From: Acetothermia bacterium UBA7521
GTDB taxonomy: Bacteria > Bipolaricaulota > Bipolaricaulia > Bipolaricaulales > Bipolaricaulaceae
Direction of reading: 5' to 3'
Assembly (NCBI GenBank): GCA_002479455.1
Contig: DLNB01000022.1
Coordinates: forward strand, 1-33,126
Length of the DNA: 33,126 nt
Program-made: the position numbers and the translations under genes
The notes under the pieces: model-generated
Databases searched by the model: none
What the model saw: only the letters and a program-made list of their open reading frames with translations
Told to the model about the DNA's origin: nothing
Shown here: positions 8,402-17,400 of the stretch, in pieces
Numbering within the stretch: position 1 is the first letter of the stretch
Layout of the letters: each line of letters begins with the position of its first letter

Positions 8402-9492
8402 AGGTGCGTGGTGGCTGAGATGACAATGCTTTGCTCCCACGCCGGGGCCTCCGCAAGCTTGGAGAATTCCATCTGGAGCGTGACCCCGATCCAGCCATGG
8501 CTGATCTCAAGCTGGAATGAAGCGAACTGCGTACCCGCAGGGAGCTGTCCCGCTGGCTTGTCCTGAAACAGCGCGTAGCGAGTGGAGAAACTGATGCTGT
8601 TGTTTATCTGGACGTCAAATGAAACCTCCAGCGTAAGGGTATAACGCTCGGGCAATGAGGAAGGACCGGCGATTCGGGTACGGAAGAGGAGCTGGGAGTT
8701 CGGTTCCGGGGCAATCGCCGCGTCCAGCGAAAGGGAGAAGAACAGCTCGCGCGGGACATCCTTCGGATCCATCAACCGGTAGGCGATTCCGGCTTGAGCG
8801 GTCCAACCACAGAACCGCTCCCGACCCGTTCGCGCTAACGTCTCCTCGATCTCCAGCACCATCAGGGGATCGAGCTTCCGCGAACGATCTGCTTCAACAA
8901 GCGCTACAACCTGGGCCACACGCTCGGCGAGGGAAGCGGCTTCTGCCGGCTGTCCGATTGCTTCAGCCACAGCCAAGACCTCATCGTCTGCGAGGGGTAC
9001 AGAGAGCACGCCCTGTGCCAAGAAAAACGCCTCGAGCTGGAGGGCTCTGGCGAGTGGCGTCACGTTGTAGAAGCGGCCGTAACCCACCCCGGCCTGCGCT
9101 TCCAAGCCAGGCTGCGGGTTCGCCGTATCCCAAGTCGCCTCGAGCGCTCCATACGTGAACAGGGGTAGCGTGTGCGCCAGGTACTGCCGCAGCGCTCCGA
9201 CCCCCTCGACCTTGGTCTGAGTGAGGCCCAGATTGTACAAGCGCATCTCGCCTTTTCCAGCGAGGGTGAACCCCGCCGTCTCGCCATCGCGCTGTCGCCG
9301 GGCATCGAACGTAAGGGATCCTGCGCTCAGATCGATGCCTGGCGTAGACGGGTCGTCCGTGTGCTGGTAGAAAAACGACACCTTGCCCTGCAGAAACTCC
9401 GTCGTCGGGGTGCGGTACTCGCACAGGCCGACCCCGTACCCGGTCACCGCGACCACCCACGCGGCCATCACCCCGCCCACCCGCCTGATCAT
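8395..9492 (-). CDS. Predicted outer-membrane beta-barrel protein, unknown function
   Basis: I do not recognise a specific family. The 365-residue product starts MIRRVGGVMAAWVVAVTGYG, a likely signal peptide. The body has alternating amphipathic strands (EYRTPTTEFLQGKVSFFY, YTLTLEVSFDVQINNSISF, FASFQLEISHGWIGVTLQ) and ends in Trp, as outer-membrane barrels often end in an aromatic residue. A central charged helical stretch (about residues 170-215, LADDEVLAVAEAIG through DRSRKLDPLMVLEIEETLA) interrupts the strands. Two in-frame ATGs lie upstream (9513, 9498); 9492 is preferred because AGGG precedes it at good spacing and because the likely promoter at 9523-9528 leaves almost no leader for 9513. 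It is coupled to yidD. Confidence 0.65.
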   Translation of the reverse strand: MIRRVGGVMAAWVVAVTGYGVGLCEYRTPTTEFLQGKVSFFYQHTDDPSTPGIDLSAGSLTFDARRQRDGETAGFTLAGKGEMRLYNLGLTQTKVEGVGALRQYLAHTLPLFTYGALEATWDTANPQPGLEAQAGVGYGRFYNVTPLARALQLEAFFLAQGVLSVPLADDEVLAVAEAIGQPAEAASLAERVAQVVALVEADRSRKLDPLMVLEIEETLARTGRERFCGWTAQAGIAYRLMDPKDVPRELFFSLSLDAAIAPEPNSQLLFRTRIAGPSSLPERYTLTLEVSFDVQINNSISFSTRYALFQDKPAGQLPAGTQFASFQLEISHGWIGVTLQMEFSKLAEAPAWEQSIVISATTHLW

Positions 9493-9522
9493 CCGCATCG
9501 CCCTCGGCTCCATGGAAGGATC

Positions 9523-9528
9523 AGTATA
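9523..9528 (-). promoter_or_regulatory. Extended -10 promoter element for the outer-membrane protein gene
   Basis: On the minus strand TGGTATACTGA gives a consensus-like TATACT with a TGn extension, about 30 nt before the chosen start at 9492. No good -35 box is visible. The ten bases GGTATACTGA recur before the WD40 gene (27492-27501). Confidence 0.5.
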
Positions 9529-9534
9529 CCAGGT

Positions 9535-10695
9535 CTAGCGCTTGTTGCGTTCCTCATCGGGGAACCCCAGCGTGAGCAGCTGAGGACCATGCCGGGAGCG
9601 AACCCCGTGGAAGGCTTCCGGAAGCCTGCTCGAGGTGAACAAGTGCTCAGGTCGGAACGTCGCCGGGACGAGACCCGCCACTCCTACTCCGAGAAGACGA
9701 ACCCCGCTCGCGACGTGAAGGTCGCCCCGATCGAGGAGGGCCACAGCCTCGTCCGCGATAAGCAGGGGGTGGTCGGTCGGCTCGGGCAGCTTCACTTGTC
9801 GGGTGCGGGTCGTGAAATTCGACCAGCGGATTTTGATGCGCACGGTCGAGCCCAGGAGGCTCTCCGAGACGAGCCGAGACGAGACCAGGGTCGCCAGCCG
9901 TCGCAGCTCGTGCACCACCTGTTCCTCTCGAAACAGGTCCTCGGGATAGGTCACCTCTTGGGAGATGGACTTCGCCTCTCGCGCGGAGACGACCGGGGAA
10001 TCATCCAGCCCGCGTGCGAGCCCCCATAGGTGCACACCCAGCGCAGGCCCCAGCCACGAGTGGAGGAGGCTCGCGTCCACCTGCCGCAGGTCGCCCACCG
10101 TGTGCACGCCTCGCTCGGCGAGTCTGCGCGCGGTGCGCGGACCAACGCCCCACATCCGGCCCACGGACAGGGGGGAGAGAAACCCGTCTACATCCTCCTC
10201 GCGGACAATGTGTACCCCACCTGGCTTTGCGGCTTCAGAGGCAAGTTTGGCGAGAAGCTTGTTCCCAGCCAGACCTACAGAGCAAGGAAGATTCACCTCC
10301 GTTCGAATCCGACGCTGAACGTGTTGCGCCACTGCCTCGGCTGGGCCGTGCAGACGCTCCGTACCTGTGAGATCTACGAACGCCTCGTCTAACGACAAGG
10401 GCTCGACAAGGGGGCTGTACGACGTGAGGATCACTCGCACCGCGCTCGCCAGCTCCTCGTACCGTCCGAACCGTGGCGGGAGGAACGCAGCATGCGGGCA
10501 CAGAACGCGCGCCTTGGCGATTGGCATCGCGGAATGAAGGCCGAACGCCCGCGCCTCGTAGGAGGCGGTCGCGACCACTCCACGAGGTCCGAGCCCGCCG
10601 ACAACCACGGGGTGGCCGCGGAGATCTGGCCGGTCAAGCTGCTCCACAGACGCGAAGAACGCGTCCATGTCCACATGCAGAATCCACCGCTTCAT
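9535..10695 (-). CDS. dinB: DNA polymerase IV (Y family)
   Basis: A 386-residue error-prone translesion polymerase. Seen: HVDMDAFFASVEQ (residues 7-19) with metal-binding Asp9 and steric-gate Phe14, YEARAFGLHSAMP (46-58), SLDEAFVDLTG (101-111) with catalytic Asp103-Glu104, the helix-hairpin-helix part (SVGRMWGVGPRTARRLAERG) and a little-finger domain. No clear beta-clamp binding peptide is seen at the C-terminus (FPDEERNKR), though LLTLGF is a possible variant. The start at 10695 matches family N-termini; in-frame ATGs at 10713 and 10761 add atypical residues. It is transcribed away from spoVS, and no LexA-like palindrome was recognised in the divergent region. Confidence 0.95.
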   Translation of the reverse strand: MKRWILHVDMDAFFASVEQLDRPDLRGHPVVVGGLGPRGVVATASYEARAFGLHSAMPIAKARVLCPHAAFLPPRFGRYEELASAVRVILTSYSPLVEPLSLDEAFVDLTGTERLHGPAEAVAQHVQRRIRTEVNLPCSVGLAGNKLLAKLASEAAKPGGVHIVREEDVDGFLSPLSVGRMWGVGPRTARRLAERGVHTVGDLRQVDASLLHSWLGPALGVHLWGLARGLDDSPVVSAREAKSISQEVTYPEDLFREEQVVHELRRLATLVSSRLVSESLLGSTVRIKIRWSNFTTRTRQVKLPEPTDHPLLIADEAVALLDRGDLHVASGVRLLGVGVAGLVPATFRPEHLFTSSRLPEAFHGVRSRHGPQLLTLGFPDEERNKR

Positions 10696-10770
10696 ACCCC
10701 AATCGTAGCTCATCCCCGCGGATCGAGCAGGGTGCGGGGAGAAGGATCCCAACCGCGGCACGCACCGTCG

Positions 10771-10799
10771 TTGCTCGCATGGAAACCCGCTGCTAGAAT
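10771..10799 (+). promoter_or_regulatory. Sigma-70-type promoter for the spoVS operon
   Basis: TTGCTC (10771-10776), a 17-bp spacer and TAGAAT (10794-10799). The predicted transcription start lies about 55 nt before the GTG of spoVS, whose ribosome site is gaggaggcaat. Confidence 0.6.
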
Positions 10800-10860
10800 C
10801 CCCTCGGTGGACGGTGCGTTCTCCAAACAGTCTCTAGCGAGGGCAAACGAGGAGGCAATA

Positions 10861-11121
10861 GTGGAAATCCTCAAAGTCGCAGCCACGTCCAATCCTAACG
10901 CGGTCGCCGGAGCCATCGCCGGGGCGTTGGAGTCGGCCGGACTCGTCGAAGCGCACGCCATCGGCGCTGGCGCTGTCAATCAAGCCGTCAAGGCGATCGC
11001 TATCGCCCGTCGCCTCGTGGAGCGAGAGGGCGAGCCCGAGATCAAGGTCGTTCCCGGATTCGTGGACGTCGAAATCGGGGACGAGATCAGGACGGGGATG
11101 CGGTTCGTGATCCAGCGGTAA
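10861..11121 (+). CDS. spoVS: Stage V sporulation protein S family protein
   Basis: An 86-residue small protein closely matching SpoVS along its whole length: MEILKVAATSNPNAVAGAIA, then AIGAGAVNQAVKAIAIARRL and a C-terminal RTGMRFVIQR. SpoVS is an Alba-like fold protein, essential for a late sporulation stage in Bacillus but also found in many non-spore-formers, where its role is unclear (nucleic-acid binding is suggested by the fold). The GTG start is chosen because homology begins there and a strong AGGAGG lies 6-7 bases upstream. The stop TAA shares its last A with the ATG of argS, so translation is directly coupled to arginyl-tRNA synthetase. No other sporulation gene is in the window. 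Confidence 0.92.
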   Translation: MEILKVAATSNPNAVAGAIAGALESAGLVEAHAIGAGAVNQAVKAIAIARRLVEREGEPEIKVVPGFVDVEIGDEIRTGMRFVIQR

Positions 11122-12761
11122 TGCGGCTCGAAGCCCTGGTCCGGACCTCGGTAGGCGAAGCGCTTGCGGGGTGGGGCGTCCCATCTGCGCTGGAGATCCC
11201 CGTAGAGCGTACGGCACGGCCGGAGCACGGCGACCTATCGACCCGGGTTGCATTCGTCCTCTCTCGCACACGGGGCGCCCCTCCACCGCAGATTGCGACT
11301 GAGCTCGCCGCGCGCCTCGCAGATCGATCGGCGTTCCACGCTGTTGAGGCCGCAGGCGGATTTGTCAACTTCACCCTCCGACCCTCTGCTGTGCGCGATG
11401 TCCTGCGTCAGATTCTCGCCGACGGCCCCCGCTACGGACGAAGGGATGAAGGGCAGGGGAAGACCGTACAGGTGGAGTTCGTGTCCTCGAACCCCACCGG
11501 CCCACTCACCATCGGCCACCTGCGCCAGGCCGCGCTCGGCGACGTCGCCGCCGCCCTGTACGCTCAGCTCGGTTGGCGCTGCGTTCGCGAGTATTACCTG
11601 AACGACGAAGGTCGCCAGATGGAGCGCCTCGCCCAATCCCTCTGGGCGAGGTACCGCCAGGCGCTGGGCCACGACGAACCCGTGCCCGAAGACGGGTACC
11701 ACGGCGCGTACCTGGTCGCGATGGGCGAAGAGCTGGCCCAGGTATGGGGAGACCGCTGCCCAAGATGGGATGAAGCGGCACGCACTGCGCTTCGAGCGGA
11801 GGCTGTGGCGCGGATGATGACGATGATCCACGAGGACCTCGACGCGATCGGCGTGCGGTTTGACGTGTGGACCAAGGAGGGCGATCTCCACCGGCAGGGC
11901 CTCGTCCAGGCGACGTTGGCGCAGCTCCAGCAGCGCGGGGCGGTGTACGAGAAGGACGGCGCCCAGTGGCTCTCCAGCACGCGCCATGGCTTGTCCCGGG
12001 ACCCGGTGCTCATCCGCTCCGACGGGACCCCGACCTACACCATGGTGGACATCGCCTACCATCTGGAGAAGAAGAGACGGGGGTTCAATCTCGTGGTGAA
12101 TGTGCAGGGTGCCGACCACGTGGACGAACAACGCCAGGTGCAGCTGGGGTTGAAGCTCCTCGGCCTTCCCGAGGGGTTCGTCCGGTACTGTCTCCACCAG
12201 TTCGTGACCCTCAAGGGCGAAGAGGGCATCCAGCGGATGTCCACCCGCGCTGGTCGGTTCTTGCGGCTGAAGGACCTCGTGGCGGAGGTCGGGCGCGACG
12301 TGGCCCGCTACTTCATGGTGATGCGCAAGCCGGGAAGCCACCTCGTGTTCGACTACGATCTGGCGCGGGACACAAGCATGGAGAACCCGGTCTACTACGT
12401 GCAGTACGCCCATACCCGCATTGCGTCCGTGTTTCGGGAAGCAGAGCGAACGGGTGAAGCTCCCTCTGATCTCCTGTCTGTGGATCTCTCCGCTCTCGCG
12501 GACCGTCGAGAGCTCGACATGATCAAGGAGCTCGACCGGTTCCCGGACGTGGTGCAAGCGGCGGCCCACGAGTTCGCTCCGCACCTCCTCTGTGAGTACC
12601 TGGAGGGCTTGAGCGGGATGTTCCACCCGTACTACGCACACGTGCGGATCCTCGGCCAGGGTCCAGCCACCGCAGCCCGACTCGCCCTCTTCGCGGGGGT
12701 GCGGCTCGTGCTGAGCCGCGGCCTCGAGATCCTCGGCGTGTCCGCCCCCGAGGCGATGTAG
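11121..12761 (+). CDS. argS: Arginyl-tRNA synthetase
   Basis: A 546-residue class I synthetase charging tRNA-Arg. An N-terminal Add1 domain (RTARPEHGDLSTRVAFVLSR) precedes the catalytic core with EFVSSNPTGPLTIGHLRQA, where TIGHLR carries the HIGH motif. The KMSKS loop appears as IQRMSTRAGRF, a normal bacterial ArgRS variant lacking the usual first Lys. The DALR anticodon-binding domain (YVQYAHTRIASVFREA through RILGQGPATAARL) ends the protein. Start overlaps spoVS by 1 nt. The next gene, ftsY, begins 27 nt after the stop. Confidence 0.97.
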   Translation: MRLEALVRTSVGEALAGWGVPSALEIPVERTARPEHGDLSTRVAFVLSRTRGAPPPQIATELAARLADRSAFHAVEAAGGFVNFTLRPSAVRDVLRQILADGPRYGRRDEGQGKTVQVEFVSSNPTGPLTIGHLRQAALGDVAAALYAQLGWRCVREYYLNDEGRQMERLAQSLWARYRQALGHDEPVPEDGYHGAYLVAMGEELAQVWGDRCPRWDEAARTALRAEAVARMMTMIHEDLDAIGVRFDVWTKEGDLHRQGLVQATLAQLQQRGAVYEKDGAQWLSSTRHGLSRDPVLIRSDGTPTYTMVDIAYHLEKKRRGFNLVVNVQGADHVDEQRQVQLGLKLLGLPEGFVRYCLHQFVTLKGEEGIQRMSTRAGRFLRLKDLVAEVGRDVARYFMVMRKPGSHLVFDYDLARDTSMENPVYYVQYAHTRIASVFREAERTGEAPSDLLSVDLSALADRRELDMIKELDRFPDVVQAAAHEFAPHLLCEYLEGLSGMFHPYYAHVRILGQGPATAARLALFAGVRLVLSRGLEILGVSAPEAM

Positions 12762-12788
12762 GCGCCCAGCGCCCAACACCTCAGAGAG

Positions 12789-13706
12789 ATGCCTGACGAG
12801 CCAACGGCATTCTGGGAAAGACTGAAGAGGGGGCTTGCCCGCACCCGCGAGAACCTTCTCGGCCCGCTCCAGTCACCACGGGGACAGATCGGGACCAAGC
12901 TTCTTGAGCGACTGGAGGAGGTTCTCCTCGGAGCCGATGTCGGTCCCGAGGACACAGCCGCCGTGATCGGCGCAGTTCAGGCGAGCCTCGCCGCAGGCGA
13001 CGCGAGCTGGGACGCGATCCAGTCCGCGCTTGAACGCGCGCTCGAAGACGTGCTCGCGCGAGCGGAACGGATGGTGGCCTTCACCGGACAGCGCCCCGCC
13101 GTGCTCATGTTTGTGGGCGTCAACGGATCGGGGAAGACTACCACCGTCGCCAAAGTCGCTCGCCTCCTGTCGCACGACGGAGTACGCCCACTCCTCGTGG
13201 CCGCCGACACGTTCCGCGCCGCAGCGATCGACCAGCTTGTGACCCTCGCGCACGAAGTTCGGGTCGAAGTGCTGGCCCACAGGCCAGGCGCCGACCCTGG
13301 GGCGGTCGTCCACGACGCGCTGGAGCACGCTCGCACTGCAGGTTATGATGCTGTCCTGATCGACACCGCCGGCCGGCTGCAAACAAAACGGCCGCTGATG
13401 GAAGAGCTGGGCAAAGTCCGCCGCGTGGCGGAGCGCCTTCTCGGGCGCCCACCGGATGAGCGAATCCTCGTTGTGGATGCCACCGTGGGCCAGAACGCGA
13501 TCTCCCAGGCTGCCCTGTTCCACGAGGCTGTGGGACTGACCGGACTTGCGATCGCAAAGTTGGATGGAACGGCGCGGGGTGGGGCCGTGGTCCCGATCAC
13601 GCGATCTCTCTCGCTCCCCATCCTCTGGGTGGGAGTTGGAGAGGGCTTGGATGAACTCGAACCGTTCCGAACGAAGGAATTCGTTCGGGCGCTGATACGG
13701 GGGTAA
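12789..13706 (+). CDS. ftsY: Signal recognition particle receptor FtsY
   Basis: A 305-residue GTPase that docks SRP-ribosome complexes at the membrane for co-translational insertion. The NG domain is complete: helical N domain (about 1-90), G1 VNGSGKTTTVAKVARLL (115-131 region), G2 DTFRAAAIDQL, G3 DTAGRLQTK, and the closing AKLDGTARGGAVVPI. The acidic A domain found in E. coli is absent, as in many bacteria. It lies between argS and ppdK with gaps of 27 and 2 nt, so it is probably part of one operon. Confidence 0.96.
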   Translation: MPDEPTAFWERLKRGLARTRENLLGPLQSPRGQIGTKLLERLEEVLLGADVGPEDTAAVIGAVQASLAAGDASWDAIQSALERALEDVLARAERMVAFTGQRPAVLMFVGVNGSGKTTTVAKVARLLSHDGVRPLLVAADTFRAAAIDQLVTLAHEVRVEVLAHRPGADPGAVVHDALEHARTAGYDAVLIDTAGRLQTKRPLMEELGKVRRVAERLLGRPPDERILVVDATVGQNAISQAALFHEAVGLTGLAIAKLDGTARGGAVVPITRSLSLPILWVGVGEGLDELEPFRTKEFVRALIRG

Positions 13707-13708
13707 CG

Positions 13709-16429
13709 ATGACGAAGTACGTGTACGCGTTTGGCGGCGACCTTACGGAAGGGTCGGCCGAGATGCGAGATCTTCTGGGCGGCAAGGGGGCCAACCTTGC
13801 CGACATGGCACGATTGGGAATCCCTGTGCCACCGGGGTTCACCATCACAACCGACGTCTGCGCCCACTACTACGCCCACGGCCGCCGGTATCCGGCGGAA
13901 CTCGAGGCCCAGGTTCGGCAAGCTCTCTCCACGGTCGAGAGTCTCACCGGGAGGCGGTTCGGCGATCCAAAGAACCCCCTGCTCGTGTCTATCCGCTCCG
14001 GGGCCCGGCACTCGATGCCGGGGATGATGGAGACCGTCCTCAACGTCGGCCTCACCGAGCAAACCTTGCCCGGTCTCATCGCGCAGACGAGGAACGAGCG
14101 GTTCGCCTACGACGCCTACCGGCGCCTGGTGATGATGTACTCCGACGTGGTGATGGAGAAGGCAGCCGGGATCGAACCCGCCGCTGGGAAGGGCATTCGC
14201 CGCACTCTCGACGGACAGCTCGATACGCTCAGAAAGCGGCGTGGGGTCAAGTCCGACGTCGAGCTCCCCGCCCCTGCGCTGAAGACCCTCGTCCGCGGGT
14301 TCAGGAAGACGGTACAAGAGCGGCTGGGGCAGCCGTTCCCCGACGACCCGTGGGAACAGCTGTGGGGGGCGATCGGGGCCGTGTTCGCCAGTTGGATGGG
14401 CAAGCGTGCCGTCGAGTACCGCCGCATCGAGCGGATCCCCGACACATGGGGCACGGCTGTCAACGTCCAGGCGATGGTGTTCGGGAACATGGGCGACGAC
14501 TGCGCCACCGGCGTCGCGTTCACCCGCAATCCGGCGACAGGCGAAAACGCGTTCTACGGCGAGTACCTCCTCAACGCGCAGGGCGAAGACGTGGTAGCGG
14601 GGATCCGCACCCCGGCTCCCCTCAACGCGCACTCCCGGAACGAACAGAGCCGCGAGCTTCCGACCCTCGAGCAGCGCATGCCTCGGGCGTACCAGGAGCT
14701 GTGCTCGATCCGGGACAAGCTGGAGCGCCACTACCGGGACATGCAGGACATCGAGTTTACTATCGAAAGAGGGAAGCTGTACATGCTTCAGTGCCGCGCT
14801 GGGAAGCGCACCGGGGGCGCCGCGGCGCGCATGGCGATGGAGATGCTCGACGAGAAGCTGATCGACAGCCGTACAGCCATTCTGCGGGTGGCACCGCTGC
14901 AGCTCGTCGAGCTCCTCCTCCCGATGCTCGACCCGAAATCGGAGGCCAAGGCCAAGCCGATTGCGAAGGGCCTCCCTGCCGGGCCGGGTGGGGCGGTGGG
15001 ACGGGCTGTGTTCACAGCTGAGGAGGCTGTGGACTGGGCCGCCCGCGGAGAGAAGGTGATCCTTGTACGGGAGGAGACCTCGCCCGAGGACGTGGACGGG
15101 ATGCACAAGGCCCAGGCCGTCCTCACGTCCAAAGGGGGAATGACGTCGCATGCCGCGCTCGTCGCCCGCGGGTGGGGCAAGTGTTGCATCGTCGGATGCT
15201 CAGACATCGAGATTGTTCGCAACGGAAAGTCATTTCATACCCATGAGGGCGACGTCATCAAGGAAGGCGACTGGATCAGTCTCAACGGGACGTCAGGCCG
15301 GGTCTACACCGGACAGATGCCCCTCGTCCCCGCTGCCCCGGAGGCCAACCCCTTCTACGCCCGGCTGATGAAGCTCGCCGACGGGTTCCGCAAGCTGAAC
15401 GTACGCGCCAACGCCGATACCCCCAGGGACGCCACCCAGGCCGTGAAGTTCGGCGCCGAGGGAATCGGCCTGTTCCGCACCGAGCACATGTTCTACGGCG
15501 AGGGGAGTGAGGAGCCACTGTTCCTCCTCCGGAAGATGATCATGAGCCAGGGGGAGGCGGAGCGCCGAACGGCACTTGACGAACTCTTCCCGCACGTGAA
15601 AGCGGACGTGAAGGCCACCCTCGACGTAATGGACGGGCGTCCGGTCACGATTCGCCTTCTCGACCCGCCGCTGCACGAGTTCGTCCCGCACGACCGCGAG
15701 AAGCTGGCTCACCTCGCTGACGAACTGGGCGTGAAACCGGGCGCGCTCCGCAAGCGGGTCGAGGCGCTGCGCGAGAACAACCCGATGCTTGGGCATCGCG
15801 GCGTGCGCCTCGGGATCACGTACCCCGCGATCACGGAGATGCAGATCCGGGCCATTCTTGAGGCTGCCGCGGAGCTCCTCCGCTCGGGGAAGAAGGTCCA
15901 GCCCGAGGTGATGATCCCCATCACCTCTACTGCAACCGAACTCGCGCATCAAAAGGCGATCTTCGATCGGATCCGCGACGAGGTCCGATCCCGATTTGGA
16001 TTGAGCGAGCTCCCGTGCCTGTTCGGAACGATGATCGAGATCCCCCGCGCCGCGCTGCGGGCGGGCGACATCGCGGCCGACGCCGAGTTCTTCAGTTTTG
16101 GAACGAATGATCTCACCCAAATGACGTTCGGGTTCAGCCGCGACGACATCGGTGGCTTCCTGCCGGACTACCTGCGAGGTGGGATTCTGCCCGCCGATCC
16201 GTTTCAGACGATTGACCAGGGCGGCGTCGGCGAGTTGATCGCTCTCGGTATCGCCCGCGGTCGCGCGACCCGGGCCGACCTGAAGGTGGGAATCTGCGGC
16301 GAACACGGTGGGGAGCCCGAAAGCGTGGTGTTCTGTCACGGCGTGGGGATGGATTACGTCAGTTGCTCGCCGTTCCGCGTGCCGATTGCGCGGCTGGCCG
16401 CGGCCCACGCGGCGCTGCAGGAGGGGTGA
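13709..16429 (+). CDS. ppdK: Pyruvate, phosphate dikinase
   Basis: A 906-residue enzyme interconverting pyruvate + ATP + Pi with phosphoenolpyruvate + AMP + PPi. The ATP-grasp N-terminal domain begins FGGDLTEGSAEMRDLLGGKG. The swivelling phosphohistidine domain has GGMTSHAALVARGWGK with His481; most relatives have RGMGK here. The C-terminal PEP/pyruvate barrel ends with KVGICGEHGGEPESVVF, Cys863 being the expected acid/base. Length is close to the usual 870-910. In anaerobes PPDK commonly runs toward pyruvate and ATP using PPi, which pairs with the PPi-type PFK at 4771-5850. ATG follows the ftsY stop by 2 nt. Confidence 0.97.
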   Translation: MTKYVYAFGGDLTEGSAEMRDLLGGKGANLADMARLGIPVPPGFTITTDVCAHYYAHGRRYPAELEAQVRQALSTVESLTGRRFGDPKNPLLVSIRSGARHSMPGMMETVLNVGLTEQTLPGLIAQTRNERFAYDAYRRLVMMYSDVVMEKAAGIEPAAGKGIRRTLDGQLDTLRKRRGVKSDVELPAPALKTLVRGFRKTVQERLGQPFPDDPWEQLWGAIGAVFASWMGKRAVEYRRIERIPDTWGTAVNVQAMVFGNMGDDCATGVAFTRNPATGENAFYGEYLLNAQGEDVVAGIRTPAPLNAHSRNEQSRELPTLEQRMPRAYQELCSIRDKLERHYRDMQDIEFTIERGKLYMLQCRAGKRTGGAAARMAMEMLDEKLIDSRTAILRVAPLQLVELLLPMLDPKSEAKAKPIAKGLPAGPGGAVGRAVFTAEEAVDWAARGEKVILVREETSPEDVDGMHKAQAVLTSKGGMTSHAALVARGWGKCCIVGCSDIEIVRNGKSFHTHEGDVIKEGDWISLNGTSGRVYTGQMPLVPAAPEANPFYARLMKLADGFRKLNVRANADTPRDATQAVKFGAEGIGLFRTEHMFYGEGSEEPLFLLRKMIMSQGEAERRTALDELFPHVKADVKATLDVMDGRPVTIRLLDPPLHEFVPHDREKLAHLADELGVKPGALRKRVEALRENNPMLGHRGVRLGITYPAITEMQIRAILEAAAELLRSGKKVQPEVMIPITSTATELAHQKAIFDRIRDEVRSRFGLSELPCLFGTMIEIPRAALRAGDIAADAEFFSFGTNDLTQMTFGFSRDDIGGFLPDYLRGGILPADPFQTIDQGGVGELIALGIARGRATRADLKVGICGEHGGEPESVVFCHGVGMDYVSCSPFRVPIARLAAAHAALQEG

Positions 16430-16461
16430 GCGGGGCCGAGGCAGCGGCGCCGACGGGAACG

Positions 16462-17400
16462 ATGCTCGATCACCTGCTGCGGCGGGGGGGCGCTTCGGCG
16501 CTCACCCTGGTGCTGGTCGCCTTTCTCGTGTTTCTCGCGATCCACATCGTCCCGGGTGATCCGGCCCGGGTTCTCGTGGGGACCGACGCTGCTCCCGAGG
16601 AGTACGAGGCCGCCCGCGAGCGGTTGGGTCTCGATATCCCTTGGCCGACCCGGTTCGCTCGCTGGCTGGGCGGCCTGGTCAGCGGCAACTGGGGAGACTC
16701 GTTCCGCTACAGTCGGCCGGCCCGTGATCTCGTGGCCCGCGGGCTCACGATCACGGTTCCGCTGGCTTCGTTGTCTCTGCTCATCTCGCTCCTCGTCGCC
16801 TTCCCCCTCGGCATGGCCGCGGCCAGCCGGCCAGGACGGTGGGTGGATCTCGGTACGGTCGGTCTCGCCCAGGTGGGTACTGCACTGCCCGAGTTCTGGC
16901 TGGCCATCCTGCTCGTGGGGTTGTTCGCGGTGCGTCTAGGGGTGCTCCCGGCAGGCGGGTTCCCTGGCTGGGAATCCCCGCGGGCGTGGCTGCATCTCCT
17001 CCTGCCCGCCGCAGCGCTGGCCCTCCCTCGCGCTGCCTACCTCGCGCGGATGGTGCGCGCCTCCCTGGCCGACGTATTGCGGGAAGACTACGTGCGCACC
17101 GCGCGCGCCAAGGGCGTGACAGCATGGCGTGTGGTGGGCGTCCACGCCCTGCGGAACGCGCTGATCTCCGTGGTAACCGGAGCCGGGCTGACCTTCGCCC
17201 GGTTGCTGGCCGGGGCGATGGTGGTGGAGAACGTGTTCGGATTGCCCGGCCTCGGTCGGCTTGCCGTCGTTGCCGTAGAGGCGCGGGACCTGCCCCTCGT
17301 GGCGTCGCTGGCCACTGCGGTCGCCGCAGTGATCGTCCTGGTAAGCCTCACCGTCGACCTGAGCTACCTCCTTCTCGATCCGAGGATCCGCCACCGATGA
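16462..17400 (+). CDS. ABC transporter permease, DppB/OppB type
   Basis: A 312-residue inner-membrane permease of the peptide/nickel importer class, with about six membrane helices. Family features: N-terminal helix then HIVPGDPARVLVG, RLGLDIPWPTRFARWL, GNWGDSFRYSRP, and the cytoplasmic EAA loop DYVRTARAKGVTAWRVVGVHALRNALISVV. The start at 16462 follows family N-termini; a GTG at 16426 would overlap the ppdK stop but its ribosome site is too close. The gene follows ppdK by 32 nt and overlaps the next permease by ATGA. No ATPase genes accompany it in the window. Confidence 0.9.
   Translation: MLDHLLRRGGASALTLVLVAFLVFLAIHIVPGDPARVLVGTDAAPEEYEAARERLGLDIPWPTRFARWLGGLVSGNWGDSFRYSRPARDLVARGLTITVPLASLSLLISLLVAFPLGMAAASRPGRWVDLGTVGLAQVGTALPEFWLAILLVGLFAVRLGVLPAGGFPGWESPRAWLHLLLPAAALALPRAAYLARMVRASLADVLREDYVRTARAKGVTAWRVVGVHALRNALISVVTGAGLTFARLLAGAMVVENVFGLPGLGRLAVVAVEARDLPLVASLATAVAAVIVLVSLTVDLSYLLLDPRIRHR

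Noticed and set aside
11235..12779. Minus-strand 514-codon open frame over argS
   Set aside because: It is antisense to a complete arginyl-tRNA synthetase and its composition is that of reverse-strand codons.
13343..15151. Minus-strand 602-codon open frame over ftsY and ppdK
   Set aside because: It is a shadow of two conserved genes and resembles no protein family.
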